Below, piece after piece: positions 9,492-21,300 of a DNA stretch of 64,000 bases (the first letter of the stretch is position 1; each line of letters starts with the position of its first letter). This stretch comes from Bicyclus anynana (lineage: Eukaryota; Arthropoda; Insecta; Lepidoptera; Nymphalidae): the NCBI RefSeq assembly GCF_947172395.1, contig NC_069083.1, positions 5,860,501-5,924,500 on the forward strand, in the 5' to 3' direction. A program made the position numbers and the translations under genes. The notes below the pieces were generated by a model that saw only the letters and a program-made list of their open reading frames with translations, did no database searches and had not been told where the DNA came from.

Positions 9492-11698
9492 ATCAGCCGC
9501 CTCCTAACCTCGACAGCAAATATTTGCCGCACAATTGAGTTCGTAGTAGCATAAAATAAGCTCAGTATCGATATTTCCTTTACAAGACCATTCTGAAACA
9601 GTTATTGCATTTCTTTTATTAACCGACTTCAAAAAAAGGAGAAAGAGACTTCAAATTCATTCGAGTGTATGTTTTTTTAGATTACATTAAAAATGGATAA
9701 ATTAAAATTTTAATAAGAAAATTCAACCGACTTCAAAAGCAAAACGTACCGATTAAACTAAAGAGCGAAAAATAACATCGTATTATATTCTATCTATTGA
9801 TCAGTTTCAAGGTGGTGCTAAGCTAGTGTCGTATTAACATAGACTATCAGGCCTGTCCTGAAGTAATCAAAAAAATGACTGCACCACAGAGGTCGTCGCT
9901 CTCGTCAAAAATGTAGTTTAGTAGTGTCGTCATTGTGATATTAACTTGTCATTGAATAAAAATATATTTATTTTCATTTTACCTAAATGCGAAAGGTATT
10001 GTTTGAATTACTTTGTAAAAAAAAGTATATAGTAGGTATAATATAAAAATAGCTCCTATAAGGGGACTCGTCAACACCTTCAAATTATGAGAAATACTCC
10101 CGAGCACCCTGTACACAAAACATGCGAGAAGATAAATATATGGGTGGGAAATAGGGGTTGAAAGCTTACATGGATATCTCCGCGGACGAAGTCACGGGCG
10201 TCCGCTAGTAGATAATAAGGTACGAGTAAAGAATAAAATGTTAACCAATAAATATAACCAACGGGTTAGTAAGACAAAGAACTAGAAAAAGGTTCAAAGC
10301 GTAGGAGATTCAAATTCCTGTAAACCTCGAATATCTTGAGCTTGCACAGGCGTCTCTCGGTACTTTGTTAGATTTGCCCTCTCATAAAAGAACGCCGGCG
10401 AACCTGCAGGCAAAAGCTATTAAAATATGAATGTGAACATTAAAGTCATGAGCGACATACCGCTGCAGTTAAATTTTATACCGCTCTTGTTAGAAGATTT
10501 TCATAAATCAGCCAGGTTAGGTTATACCCTTAATTAAATATTTATAATTTTCTTGCCACCATTCCACGTGGGCATGATTTCTTTAGTTATTAGAATAAGT
10601 TAGCTTACGTTCGTTATTGTATTCTTTTTCAATAAAAAAAAATTAAAAGGCAAGTTCCTATAAATATTGCTCTCAATTTAACTGAAAATAAAGAATTATG
10701 CTTAATTTTCAATGTAGTGCTCATAAGGATTATGTCACGATTGTGCACAACAGAGCTATATTTTGTTTTATTTCAAGTGTTTCCGACCGTCACTCCTTGT
10801 GCAACGTTTTTCGTGTGGAAGTAAACATCACAGCGACGTCTAAGCGCTACTGTTAACATGCTCATTTCAAGCACGAAAGCATGCTACTATTGAGCAGTTG
10901 CTACTTGCTACTTATTAGCATGTGTATCGCAACATTGCTAATAATGAGCATGCTTATTTGGAGCTTGCTTAAGAATCAACAACAGTTCAGAAATGAAAAT
11001 AACAAAATTGCCCGCACTGTGGCGCTTTCGGTCACTAAAATGAAAATAACAAAAGTGCCACATAACACAAAGTCACTCAACCAATTTTCATGAAAATGAA
11101 ATGGGACCAATCTGATAGTATACTTTTTCAAACAAAAAAAATATTTTTTAAAATTGGTTAAGAAATTACGAAGTTATGCGGTATCAAACAAAAAAAAACA
11201 TACGCGTCGAACTGACCACCTCCTCCTTTTTTTTGAAATCGGTCAAAAAACATAAAAAAGGCCTCTAAATACTTAAAAAAAGAATCATGTAGAAGTATAG
11301 AAAATAATGATTAAAGGACACAATGTTAAATGTTCTAAAATCTACCCCCATCACTCGCCGTGTCGAGTGTTGTTTGAGCTTTTGTTTTATGTAGAGGTGC
11401 GATGAGCCGCACACAAGCCCCACTTGATTTTCCGAGTGCTCACAACAAAGGCCCCACATCTCAACACAGGTATATTTTCAGCCAGCATCATTAGATCGCG
11501 CAACTAGACGATACTTTTATTCAGCAGATAGAGCATGCCTTGGGGCGTTCGTTACAGTCGAAACCTCCTTTCCCATTGGGGCTATATTTTTTTTTTCTAA
11601 ATTGCACGACGAAGACTTAATAAAACAGTGGAAGGAGCTCGTAGGAATAGAAATAAAAATGAAGCCGAATATGTGGACGCCGTGTGTATTTCTTTACA
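9492..11698. other. Intergenic, repeat fragments
   Basis: No gene is seen. At 9629-9690 there is a piece beginning ACCGACTTCAAAAAA, a repeat that recurs at 19355-19400 and, inverted, at 23945-23990. A Helitron family 2 tail (GTCACGGGCGTCCGCTAG) ends near 10209, and a LINE 3' end lies at 10553-10640. Around 10855-10975 a cluster of GAGCATGC/GCATGCT motifs recurs without a clear unit. The short open frame at 10881-11093 has no recognisable domain. Confidence 0.5.
10553..10640 (+). mobile_element. LINE 3' end with poly-A tail
   Basis: The last codons read TIPRGHDFFSY and stop, followed by about 45 bases of 3' UTR and a tail TTCAATAAAAAAAAA. The longer minus-strand copy at 28986-29306 ends with nearly the same codons and tail, and a tail-only copy is at 51250-51296. 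This is a severely 5'-truncated non-LTR insertion. Confidence 0.65.
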
Positions 11699-12508
11699 GT
11701 TTTTAGGGTTCCGTAGTCCACAACTCTTTTAATTTCAAGAACTCGAAATATCTGTCTGTCCGTCCGTCTGTCCGCGGTTTAGTGCAGAGACTATTATTAC
11801 TACAAAGCTGATGTTTGGCATGAGTATCTATGTACATTAAAAATGTAAACAAAGTCGTAAAATAAAAACTTGAAAAAAAAAATTTAGGGTAGGTACCTCC
11901 CCTACATGTAAAGTGGTGATGAACTTATTTTTTACTCGTTTATTTTTTATTGTGTATCGTTGGATAGCTCTCAAAATCCGTTTATAAAATATCAAGTTGA
12001 CTTGACTGTAACAAAAATTTGCTCTTAAAGCTAATTTTTGTTACAGATAAGTCCCTAATCTCTACCGGTTAAACGGTTTTTTATGGAAACAAGGAAAACT
12101 ATAACAGCTAAGTAGAAATAGCTATTTATAGAGTTATAGTCGACCAACTTAAAAAAGATAATTAGAAAACGAAAATTGCATACGTTTCATACGTTGTTAT
12201 ATAAAAAGACAAAGTTGGCAGTAAGATAACTCAGAGTCTGTTAAAACTAGAAAGCTGAAATTTAGTATGGGTGTCTCTAAAGTGGTTACAATAAAAATTA
12301 AAAAGAAATATTTTTTTGGCTTCTTCCCTATATGCAAAGCAAGAAGGAATTTTCTATCGTCTATCCCATGTTGTGGAGTATCGTTATCGGTATTTTTGTG
12401 CATTACATAAGGGATTAAAGTAACCAACATTATGGGATTAAGTAAACTAACTTGATCTACAAAACCCTACAATGCGCGAGGCCCGACACGCACTTGGCCG
12501 GTTTTTAA
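11699..12508 (+). mobile_element. Unclassified GGGTTCCGTAG repeat, long copy
   Basis: It opens TTTTAGGGTTCCGTAGTCC, carries a CTGTCTGTCCGTCCG pyrimidine-rich stretch and closes GGCCCGACACGCACTTGGCC. Long copy of a dispersed family; others are at 27012-27744 (minus), 48871-49110 (minus, truncated) and 57028-57240 (internally deleted). No open reading frame of note and no terminal inverted repeats, so I leave the class open. Confidence 0.7.
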
Positions 12509-14370
12509 AACTACATTTTCTGCTTGAGTAAAAATATAAAACATTTAGAACTATTTTGCAGTTCATTTACAGTCTGTATAAATCTTCAGTCTGTGTTTTA
12601 ACAAGTTTGTAAAACATTGGTTTTCCGAAGAATTTAAATATTAATCACTGTTTTCAAATTGCGAATGAAGCAAATTAAAAGTTAAAATTTTTAAACAGAT
12701 GATAATGAACCATTTATTAAGTCGGTGTAAAGTTTACTTTCTACAATTTAAGTTGTTTATTTTCAATCGTCTTTATAGAGTAGGTCATACTTTTATATTC
12801 AACTTCCTTTAATGAATTTCATAAAAAAATCCTTATACTGGCTCTACCTATTATAAAGTTGGTGATCATAATTTGGTAAATAAATATTATGATTCTATTA
12901 TAAATGCGAAGGTGAGTTTGTTTTTTATTTCACAGGTAAACCACTAAACTCACTACACACTTTATATGAGTTTTTTCACTTGTTATGTATGTAAGCAAAT
13001 CTAGGAATCTTAATTTGACCCATTTCCCGGTCTTCGATTAGGATGAAATTTTGCACACGCTCTGAGTTCTAATGATAATACATGACTAGCTAAGAAACGT
13101 CATTACAAATCCAATATGGGAGCTTCCCCAATCACTTGTAACTATGTAAAAAAGACAAATCTTGGAATCGTAATTTGACCCACTTCCCGATCTTCGATTA
13201 AGATGAAATTTTGCACACGCTCTGAGTTCTGATGACAATACATGACTCCCTAAGAAACTTCATTACAATCCAACGGCCTCCCCCAGATGGCGGACTGATA
13301 TGGATATCAAATGAAAGGGTTGACTGTCAGGAATACGAAAAAAATAGTCACGTGACATAAATCCCTTATTTGTAATTTTTAGTGAGTGCTAAAAGCGTGT
13401 TTTTTAGTTTTTTTTAACTATTTAAAGTTATTTATTTTAAAAATTATCTACAATAGTATGCTACATTATCAGTGAGTAACATAGGCTATTTGTCCCCTCA
13501 CCATACAGTCATACAAGACTTCCTTAAAACGTGTCTATTTCAATCAGAATGTGCATCTCTGACTGAAAAGCTCGGGCTATACAAACACTTGTTTCCGAGA
13601 CACGCGTCTGTAATGGCGCCGCTCATTAGCACCATTCAAGAGCCCTCATAATATAAACAGTTAACAAAGTCGACAATGTACACAAACTGTAACAAGAGAT
13701 CCACAAACTTTCGGCGCTGGATAGTTTTTAATGGCAGTTTTCATTCTCAAAGTTGTTACATCCTTCAAGTGGGATATATTGTTGAGACGTTCTAACGAGC
13801 TGTGTGAAGATGTCTACTTAGATGTGCTCTTATGAACAAGTAACTATTTAGATGAGAGTAGATTGTAGTGGTAGATATAATGTTGATAGGAATGCGGTTA
13901 GATTTTCATTAATATTACAAAAACGAGAGATTCTTTGTGTGTGTTTATAATTGTTATTACTTTGAACACTGGGAGAGCGGGGCTGAAAGTGCTGATTTTG
14001 AAAAAAACCTTATAAAACTAGTACCTACTGAACCGATTTGGCTGAAACTTGGAAGCTACGATACCATGAATAGACACGTAAATTTTTAAGTTAGGGCTTA
14101 AAAAGAACATTTAAGTGTGACAATTTTGACAGCTTTTACAGCTTGAGGTCATCCATGTAAAGCAAGTGAGATATGAGCTCACCACCCCTGCGAAGGCGAA
14201 AGCCTAGCCCTGAATCCCGCAGTAAAGTACTGAGAGAATTAAGGACTAGACAAAACCATAAAGGGCTCAAACTATCGCCCTGGAAAATACCTCGCCTTTA
14301 TTATTATTATTATTATTATATTTAGCGTAGTATGTATATTTATTGCGGAGGGATGAAAGTCACATCGCTA
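12509..14370. other. Intergenic, includes a two-unit direct repeat
   Basis: No gene is seen. Two adjacent diverged units of about 155 bp lie at roughly 12977-13131 and 13133-13290. They share the blocks TTCCCGGTCTTCGATTA and GAAATTTTGCACACGCTCTG. Around 13990-14060 there is a GAACCGATTTGGCTGAAAC motif typical of Helitron family 2 bodies. A short ATT microsatellite is near 14299-14320. Confidence 0.5.
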
Positions 14371-14508
14371 ATAGGTTCGACGACTTCCAGCCTCCCGAAC
14401 AAGCCGGTTTCCGAAAAGGCTTTAGTACCATAGACCACATCCATACGCTGCGGCAAGTTATACAGAAGACTCACGAGTATAACCAGCCACTATGTTTAGG
14501 GTTAGCGT
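14371..14508 (+). pseudogene. RTE-like LINE fragment, reverse transcriptase N-terminal part
   Basis: Plus-strand reading gives FDDFQPPEQAGFRKGFSTID, followed by a continuation typical of the start of non-LTR reverse transcriptase (the QAGFR..STIDHI motif). Only about 45 codons are present before similarity ends. It belongs to the same broad type as the element at 62985-64000 but covers an upstream part of the domain, so the two do not overlap. Confidence 0.75.
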
Positions 14509-14958
14509 AAATTTTTAAGTTAGGGCTTAAAAAGAACATTTAAGTGTGACAATTTTGTGTTAGTTAAAGAACAATACTTACATGAATCGTTTAGTTTTGC
14601 AATGAAAATTCATATTTCTGATTGAGCGATTAGTTGTACTAGTTTTGAAGTGCGGGAGTAGTATTATTTTGAGACAAAATTATACTTCTTGTGTAGCACT
14701 CCTTTTATGAAATACGCCAAGAAAACTGTTGATTACCAACAGAACGAATATTTATTTCAACCATTTATTATTACTATTTATTTTTTTAAACCAAAAACGG
14801 GAAAATATCCTCGTAATAAATTTGTTATTTTCATAATATTATTTGGGTGCACACAATTCATTTGAACAGGTCTGCAGTGGAAATACGAGCCGTGTAATGT
14901 GCTTACTCATTAGCATTAAGCACATTGCATTAACTTTTCAGACAGATAAAATCATTTT

Positions 14959-15550
14959 GTTTACTTTAACTTAAGCACTAAACATTTTGTATGAAAGGAC
15001 TGATGAGAATGGAAGAAGGAAGGGAGATATGCAAAGATCATAGCAAATGGAAGGTAAAGGTCTCCCCCTATGGGAATGAAGCGTGATGATAATGTATGTA
15101 TGTTTACTTTAACTTAAGCACTAAACATTTTGTATGAAAGGATTGATGGGAATGGAAGAAGGAAGAGAGATATGCAGGAATCATAGCAAGTGGAAGGTAA
15201 AGGTCCCCTATGGGAATGATGCGTGATGATAATGTATGTATGTTTACTTTAACTTAAGCATTCAACATTTTGTAAGAAAGGACTGATGAGAATGGAAGAA
15301 GGAAGGGAAATATGCAAGGACCGTAGCAAGTGGAAAGTAAAGGTCTCCTCCTATGGAAATAAGGCGTGATGATAATTTATGTATGTATCTTTACTTTAAA
15401 CATTTTATATGAAAGGACTGATGAGAATGGAAAAATGAAGGGAGATATGCAAGGATGGGTAGCAAGAGGAAGGTAAAGGTGTCCCTATATGGGAATAAAG
15501 CGTGACGAGTATGTATGTAGGGTATGTATGTTTACTTTGACTGAAGTTCT
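14959..15550 (+). repeat. Minisatellite of about 142-bp units
   Basis: Units start near 14959, 15101, 15241, 15386 and 15528 with TTTACTTTAACTTAAGCA or a variant. Each contains ATGAAAGGACTGATGAGAAT, GGAGATATGCAAAG and TATGGGAATGA. The fourth unit lacks about 14 bp at its start. In frame, each full unit reads about 30 codons of the type ERTDENGRRKGDM or MRMEEGREICKDHSKW, resembling the C-terminus of LINE open reading frames. Confidence 0.85.
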
Positions 15551-15626
15551 AAACATTTAAATATTCCAGTCTTCATCTTCTACAAGCAACATTAGTCTAT
15601 TCTAGTGGTCCTAAGGGGCAAGGTTT

Positions 15627-15722
15627 ATTCTTTACAAGTTAGCCCTGGTAATCTCACCTGATGGCAAGTATTGATGCAATCTAAGATGGAAGCGTGATAA
15701 CTTGTTAGGAGGAAGATGCACT
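15627..15722 (-). mobile_element. SINE family B, 3' fragment
   Basis: Reverse complement of the family B tail: TTCTTTACAAGTTAGCCCT, then GATGCAATCTAAGATGGAAG and AACTTGTTAGGAGGA. Full copies are at 38044-38372 and 46862-47185. Confidence 0.7.
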
Positions 15723-15766
15723 CTATTTTTCTTATTATATAACTAATTATATAATAAGAAAAATAG
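15723..15766. repeat. Perfect 20-bp hairpin, 4-nt loop
   Basis: Arm 15723-15742 is the exact reverse complement of arm 15747-15766, around the loop CTAA. It directly abuts a SINE fragment. No element with these termini was recognised. Confidence 0.85.
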
Positions 15767-16168
15767 TCTTCAGATCCAATTAAAACCTTCGATCACTATT
15801 ATTTTAATGATGATTATTTCCGTGGCGCAATAACAATTAAGCAGCGATTTTAGATTCTCAAAATTCTGAAGCTTGCCTAACGAGTGAGTTATACTTGGGT
15901 TGTACGCGGTATATTGCAATCAAAATACGTAGGTAGGTACTCATTATAATTATTTGTTGGCAGTAGACGAGTAATTTAACATAATAAATGTTATAATTGA
16001 ATGTGATTTGATTAAAAACGTTCATATACATTATCTAAATACGATTATTCCCTTCGATAATATTTTTATTAATTTAAACGTTTAAGTTAGTAATTTAAAT
16101 AATTTAATATGAAGAAATTATGATATATGAGCGAGTTATATCCAAATTATTTTGGATATAGAAGTATT

Positions 16169-16500
16169 AAATATAAACAAGCGCTGTGATAGCTCAGTGG
16201 ATATGACCTCTGCCTCCGATTCCGGAGGGTGTGGGTTCGAATCCGGTCCGGGGCATGCACCTCCAACTTTTCAGTTGTGTGCATTTTAAGAAATTAAATA
16301 ACACGTGTCTCAATCGGTGAAGGAAAACATCGTTAGGAAACCTGAATACCAGATAATTATCTTAATTCTCTGCGTGTGTGAAGTCTGCCAATCCGCATTG
16401 GGCCAGCGTGGTGGACTATTGGCCTAACCCCTCTCATTCTGGGAGGAGACTCGAGCTCAGCAGTAAGCCGAATATGGGTTGATGACGAAATATAAACAAG
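16169..16500 (+). mobile_element. SINE family A, full length with 13-bp target duplication
   Basis: Best copy of the family. The tRNA-like head carries an A box (TGATAGCTCAGTGGATATG) and a B box (GGTTCGAATCC). The body has AACTTTTCAGTTGTGTGCA and CCGCATTGGGCCAGCGTGG and ends GCCGAATATGGGTTGATGAC. The target duplication AAATATAAACAAG is perfect at 16169-16181 and 16488-16500, which marks a recent retroposition. RNA polymerase III would transcribe such an element from the internal boxes. Confidence 0.93.
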
Positions 16501-17079
16501 GCGTACCTTTTTGTTACTAGGTTATATTAATTATGATTTTACATTGCAGATATAATATGTACTTATATTGATGTTTTGACCAACACTAAATATAATTAAC
16601 TCTAAATGAGAAGCCGTCTGGAAAAATTCCATAACGAATAAAGCGGGAGTTCTTTACACCGAAGCTACTTAAGCAAGGAAATTATTTCTACAGTTATGAC
16701 GACGAGGCAAGAAATTAATATTTCAATCAAGTATAACGAAACCGTGCTGCTAGAGACTGGAATCGACCAGTGCACCGAGAGCCCTGCTTATGAAACTATC
16801 CCCTCAGGTCTAATCAGAAAACGCAGGTCAAGGTACACTAGAAAATATTATCATTTTGTATAATCCTTCTGGATTGCAGAGTAGATTAAAACAATGGACG
16901 TGTTTGCAATTTCGAATGCGATGCAACCCTTCGGCTGCGTTTTAATTGCAGGGGTGGAGTTGAGAAATGAAACCGCTAAAATCTCAAATCTTAAAGTACG
17001 GTGTCTTGGCTCATCTAGTGACTGCTAATGATCTTTGAAGCGTTTTACTTTTCTATTATGTATTTCTACTTCAAGTACT

Positions 17080-17390
17080 TCATTATCAACCCATATTCGG
17101 CTCACTACTGAGCTCGAGTCTCCTCTCAGAATGAGAGGTGTTACGCCAATTAGTCTACCACGCTGGCCCAATGCGGATTGGTAGACTTCACACACGCAGA
17201 AAATTGAGAAAATTCTCTGGTATACAGGTTTCCTCACGATGTTTTTCCTTCGCAGTTTGAGACACGTGATATTTAATTTCTTAAAATGCACACAACTGAA
17301 AAGTTGAAGGTGCATGCCCCGGATCGGATTCGAACCCACACCCTCCGGAATCGGAGGCAGAGGTCATGTCCACTGGGCTATCACGGCTCT
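17080..17390 (-). mobile_element. SINE family A, near full length
   Basis: Minus-strand copy running from ATCAACCCATATTCGGCTCA to GGGCTATCACGGCTCT. Both promoter boxes are recognisable. It lies 0.6 kb from the copy at 16169 in opposite orientation, so the pair is an inverted SINE repeat. Confidence 0.9.
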
Positions 17391-17411
17391 CTAACTACTA
17401 AAAACTCTCTT

Positions 17412-17456
17412 AGAACTAATGCGATATTAACGACAGGTTAATATCGCATTAGTTCT
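17412..17456. repeat. Perfect 20-bp hairpin, 5-nt loop
   Basis: Arms 17412-17431 and 17437-17456 are exact reverse complements around the loop GACAG. It lies just outside the head of a SINE. No transposon termini or target duplication were seen. Confidence 0.85.
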
Positions 17457-18450
17457 TGTTAGTTTAGAGAGAATGTTTAATGAAAATATGTTCTCTAGTA
17501 TAATCGATACCACTTGATTTGATAGAAGAGTCTGGACAGAGATAGGTGGAAACTTTAGTTCTTCCCGGCAAAAATATTTTAGTCACATAACCTTGGATAT
17601 AAATGAATTATTAAAATAATAGTTAAATAAACAATGTTTTGTAAATTAACTCACAAGTGCTTCTGTTTGCATTAGACAAAAACAATACACACTATTTCAC
17701 AATTTACGAAGTCGGGTTTAAAGTTAATTACTTTAATTATTCTATAAATTTGAACAACAACCCTTACATTATTAGCATTCACGACGCACTATGCCCCCTG
17801 AATAAAAGGGTCCAAATATTTCAGGTCAACTTAATTTGTACGAAAATTGCAAGTCTAATTTCTTCATGTTAAGAGTCCATTTCGCTTGCTATCCGAGGGC
17901 CTCTAATTAATTTAGTATGAGGAAATCTCCATTCCGTGACAGTGTTACAGCATTTGCTTTGCCATTACTTTTGTTCATATTTCAAGGAAACGGCTAAGTG
18001 TTTTGCGGAAATTGTTTTTAAGCTCACTTTATAATTCATTCGTTAGCGCTTTCCTTTCGTTATTTATGACGTCCGCAGTGGCTTAGTTGAGTTATATTGA
18101 AGTCATAACTTCATTAGTGGACTTAATAAGTTATTTTAAAAATTAGAATCCACTTTGCCTTGACCCTTATCTATTACTTACTTATATTTGTCTATTGGTG
18201 GCTGCATTTATAAAGAATACTTCGATTCGATGGTATGATTTTAGATATTCCAAGGACCATTTATATTGTGATTTGTATGTAACTTAGACGGTTGAGGGTC
18301 TGGACCCTTGAAACCTATAACCTTTCAAAGTTACCACAGTTCAAATTCAATAATAGACTACAATACTTAAAGTACCTATAGTAGAAGCATAGGCTGCAAA
18401 TTTTGAGTGACGCTGGCTTCTTAGTCCAAGGGTACTACCAACTCATCATC
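17457..18450. other. Intergenic, nothing recognised
   Basis: AT-rich sequence with no gene, SINE or LINE that I can recognise. The short open frame at 17657-17872 shows no domain or composition signal. Confidence 0.45.
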
Positions 18451-18464
18451 ATCTTCTTTCTCTT

Positions 18465-18860
18465 ATCCTACATAGGTGGGGTCGGCAAAATATTTCAATC
18501 TCCTCGATTCGTCTCTAATACTCGTCAACTCATCATCTTCCTTTACATAGATGTCCTCTTTCACACACTCTAACCATCTCTTCTTTAGCTTTCCTCTCCT
18601 CTTGTGTCCTTACACTTGCAAATTCAACATTCTTCTGGTAACATGACTTTCATCCCTCCGCAATATTAATTCCTTAATTTTTTCTGTGAACTTTAAGACT
18701 TCCTCTTATATATTCATTACTTATTTTGCCATTCTTGTCACACCACACATCTATCTTAACATATTTTCCTTAGCATTTTTCTACTATCCATATCTTTTAC
18801 CGACCAACATTTTGATCCATACAGCAGGACAGTATTACCAAGTATGCCAGAGGTATTTAT
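18465..18860 (-). pseudogene. LINE C-terminal fragment (decayed)
   Basis: The minus strand reads, with several stops and frame shifts, the C-terminal part of a non-LTR polyprotein: LLYGSKCWSVK, then KISNEYIRGSLKV, then EEMVRVCERG. The pattern YGSECWAVK followed by NEYIRGSLKV is common in lepidopteran LINE proteins. No intact frame remains. Confidence 0.65.
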
Positions 18861-20147
18861 TTTATATTTGAGAGGTCATCAAATTAAAAAATACCATGAC
18901 TAAATAGAAAAATATAGCTCATTTGGAATTGACAAACACATATCGTGTTCCCTTTTATTTCGCGTACACACAAATTTATCTCGCCGTTACGTCCCAGCGT
19001 CAATGTATTTCCAGTGAGCAAAAGCGACGTTGAAGCAACGCCCCAGGGAGCGATCCGTCAGGCCGGACCATCCGGTCGACAATTCCGAATCTCTTCGATA
19101 CACTGGATCACGAGTAACGCACTTTTAAGGGGCCATCATTTTGGATTATCAAACAAACTCGGCAATATTTCCCCATAAACTTTTACGTAAGTAACGTAAC
19201 TACTGCGATATTCTGGGGCACTAAACGGAATACTGTTTTCTTTTTTTTGTTTAAAAAAATCCATTTTGGTCCAGTTGTTTATTATTGCGGCGGAGTTGGG
19301 CACTCCGATTGACTTTGAATTTGAATTTGACACATTATATGAATTTATATTTTTAACCGACTTCAAAAATGGAGGAGGTTCTAAATTCAATTATTTATGT
19401 ATGTATGATATTCACGAAGGCTTGTCACTAGGTACCGTATGACATTTGTTACATAGAATCTCAATTTCAATACTCAAAAGTCGTCGTCAAGTGAGTGAAC
19501 TAGCCTGCTGCAAGTATAATCACGTCATGTTATAATGATCACCGGCAAATCATGATAATTTTACTAGGGACAGAAATAAACATGGTCAGTAAAACTTCTT
19601 TAGATGAAGTGCAATAGGAGAAACTCGAGAGGAGACGGTGGAAACGCTCCACGCTTTGCTGATGCTACGAAGGCCAAAACATTTTAAGCATATTCATATA
19701 ATAAATTAATAATGTGTTAAAGATTTTTATTCACAAGTAGGTACTTGCATAATATTTTTACATATTTTATCTTAATATTCTAAAGTAAAAAGACTAACTT
19801 TCAGAAACTTGAATATGCATCAAGTTAAATGTTAAGTTGGTGAGTTGAGTATCTTTTTCAGGCAATTGCAGCGTAGAACCAGCGCCCTTGGGAGTGATTC
19901 ATTAGTGTTAACCAACTTTGGACACTCGCGAACTTTGCTTTATTTAACTGTTAGCTTTTGCCTGTGGCTTTGTCTGGCTGTACTCAAAGATACTAAAGCT
20001 TATCAAGTTAAAATTTGGTGTCATTTATACTAATATTACAAAGAGGTAAAGTATGTAGGTGATCTTGGATCTACTAAAATAGATTTTAAAAATTCTTTTA
20101 CTATTACAATGCTAAATTACTTGTCAATTTTATATAAATTACTATCT
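18861..20147. other. Intergenic with a dispersed repeat pair
   Basis: No gene is seen. The segment 19010-19075 (GCGACGTTGAAGCAACGCC, then GTCAGGCCGGACC) recurs in diverged form at 20460-20525. An ACCGACTTCAAAAATGGAGG repeat piece lies at 19355-19400. Around 19930-19980 a TTTTGCCTGTGGCTTTGTC block resembles Helitron-type 3' ends. A Helitron-like 5' end (TATACTAATATTACAAAG) lies near 20027-20045. Confidence 0.45.
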
Positions 20148-20262
20148 GACCCCGCGTGGTTCCCGTTCCCGTAAGAATACATGGATAATATATAACCTTA
20201 ATCCTTCCTCAATAAATGGACTATTCTGAAAGTATTTTTCAGATTTACAGATTCGATGGTTT
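20148..20262 (-). mobile_element. Lep1-like Helitron fragment
   Basis: The reverse complement shows the 3' half of the element, with GGGAACCACGCGGGG and a TGGACTATTC/TCCTCAATAAATG block. Both extreme ends are missing or decayed. Confidence 0.5.
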
Positions 20263-20315
20263 GGCAGATTGGTTGGTTTGGGTGTATTATTCCAAAAACT
20301 CGAGCCATCGTTCGA

Positions 20316-20370
20316 ACCCAGAACCTCATTATCTAAAGCCTATGTGGCTTTAGATAATGAGGTTCTGGGT
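20316..20370. repeat. Perfect 25-bp hairpin, 5-nt loop
   Basis: Arms 20316-20340 and 20346-20370 are exact reverse complements around TATGT. The arm contains GAACCTCATTATCTAAAGCC. Neither arm nor flank matches a recognised element. Confidence 0.9.
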
Positions 20371-20817
20371 CAAAGAGCAAGCAAACACAAACATCTCTTA
20401 ATTTTTAACACTATTTCATTGTCACAAGTTTTGTCTTCATGTTATGTTTGGGACTTTCCATCTTTTTCAGCAAGCTGCGACGTTGAAGCGACTCTCTGGA
20501 GGGCAATCCATCAGACCGGACCAACACTCTCAATATTATCTTTCTTTGATATAGTCGAAAGTACCGCCGTTTTTTTAATGCTGTTAGATTAATTGGAGAT
20601 ATGTACAACTTATTACTCCTTAATTTAAAAAGCAAAAATGAGTTTTTTGCCCTTTTAAGCCTAATCTACTGATCCAATTTTAATTTTTTTTTCACTCATG
20701 GAAAGCTATATAATCAGCGAGTATGAAAAACTATATTTTTACCCCGTATTCTCATGGCAACGGTAATTATGTGGATAAAACCATCAGGCGTCCGTCTGTC
20801 TCAAGCGATTTATTTTG

Positions 20818-20872
20818 TTTGAGGTTGTATATTAGTTGCGTTATTACTACGCAACTAATAAACAACCTCAAA
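20818..20872. repeat. 23-bp hairpin with one mismatch
   Basis: Arms 20818-20840 and 20850-20872 pair over 22 of 23 positions around a 9-nt loop. The arm core is ATTAGTTGCG. Confidence 0.8.
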
Positions 20873-21300
20873 AGAAACCGCTTCAGACTATGTAAACCAA
20901 TCAACCTGAATCTGTTTCTCAAACAAAAATACAGGTTTGTAGGAATTTGATTTTGTAATGCTACGTAAATCGGTTTCTTTTTTTATAATTTGGATTTTAT
21001 GGAGTATGTTAATAACACTTCGTTTGTGGTTTAAACAATATATTTTATATTGTCAATAAAAAAAAATTAAGACGAAAACTTACAACAGAAACTTTTCCTA
21101 CGCGAAAACATAGCACAAAGAAACCAAAAGAGTATTTTCCCTAATGAAGCGCAATTGTTTCCAGCACCACACCTGATGTCGCAAGCGAATTTTTCTTGAC
21201 TCTCGCATCCTTCACAAAAGAGCGAGCTGGAAAAACGTGAATTGAAAATGTTGTGTATTTGAAACAACCTTTCCGCGCAGTTGCGTTCGTTTTGTATTGA

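Noticed and set aside
10855..10975. GCATGC-rich cluster as a regulatory array
   Set aside because: Motif spacing is irregular and there is no adjacent gene; too weak to call.
14959..15550. CRISPR-like array
   Set aside because: Units of about 142 bp are contiguous with no short repeat and spacer structure, and the genome is animal.
15723..15766. Hairpin as an intrinsic transcription terminator
   Set aside because: Such terminators belong to bacteria; this is insect nuclear DNA and no gene ends here.
16182..16256. tRNA gene (and similar heads at 38044, 46862, 50658)
   Set aside because: The tRNA-like heads are followed by a conserved SINE body and occur in many copies. The first has a target duplication around the whole element.
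17025..17339. Open frame of 104 codons on the minus strand
   Set aside because: It lies within a family A SINE; similar frames occur in other SINE copies (for example 36203-36550 and 51998-52198).
20316..20370. Hairpin as a microRNA precursor
   Set aside because: Arms are perfectly complementary with a 5-nt loop, unlike typical animal precursors with mismatches and larger loops; small RNA data would be needed to reconsider.
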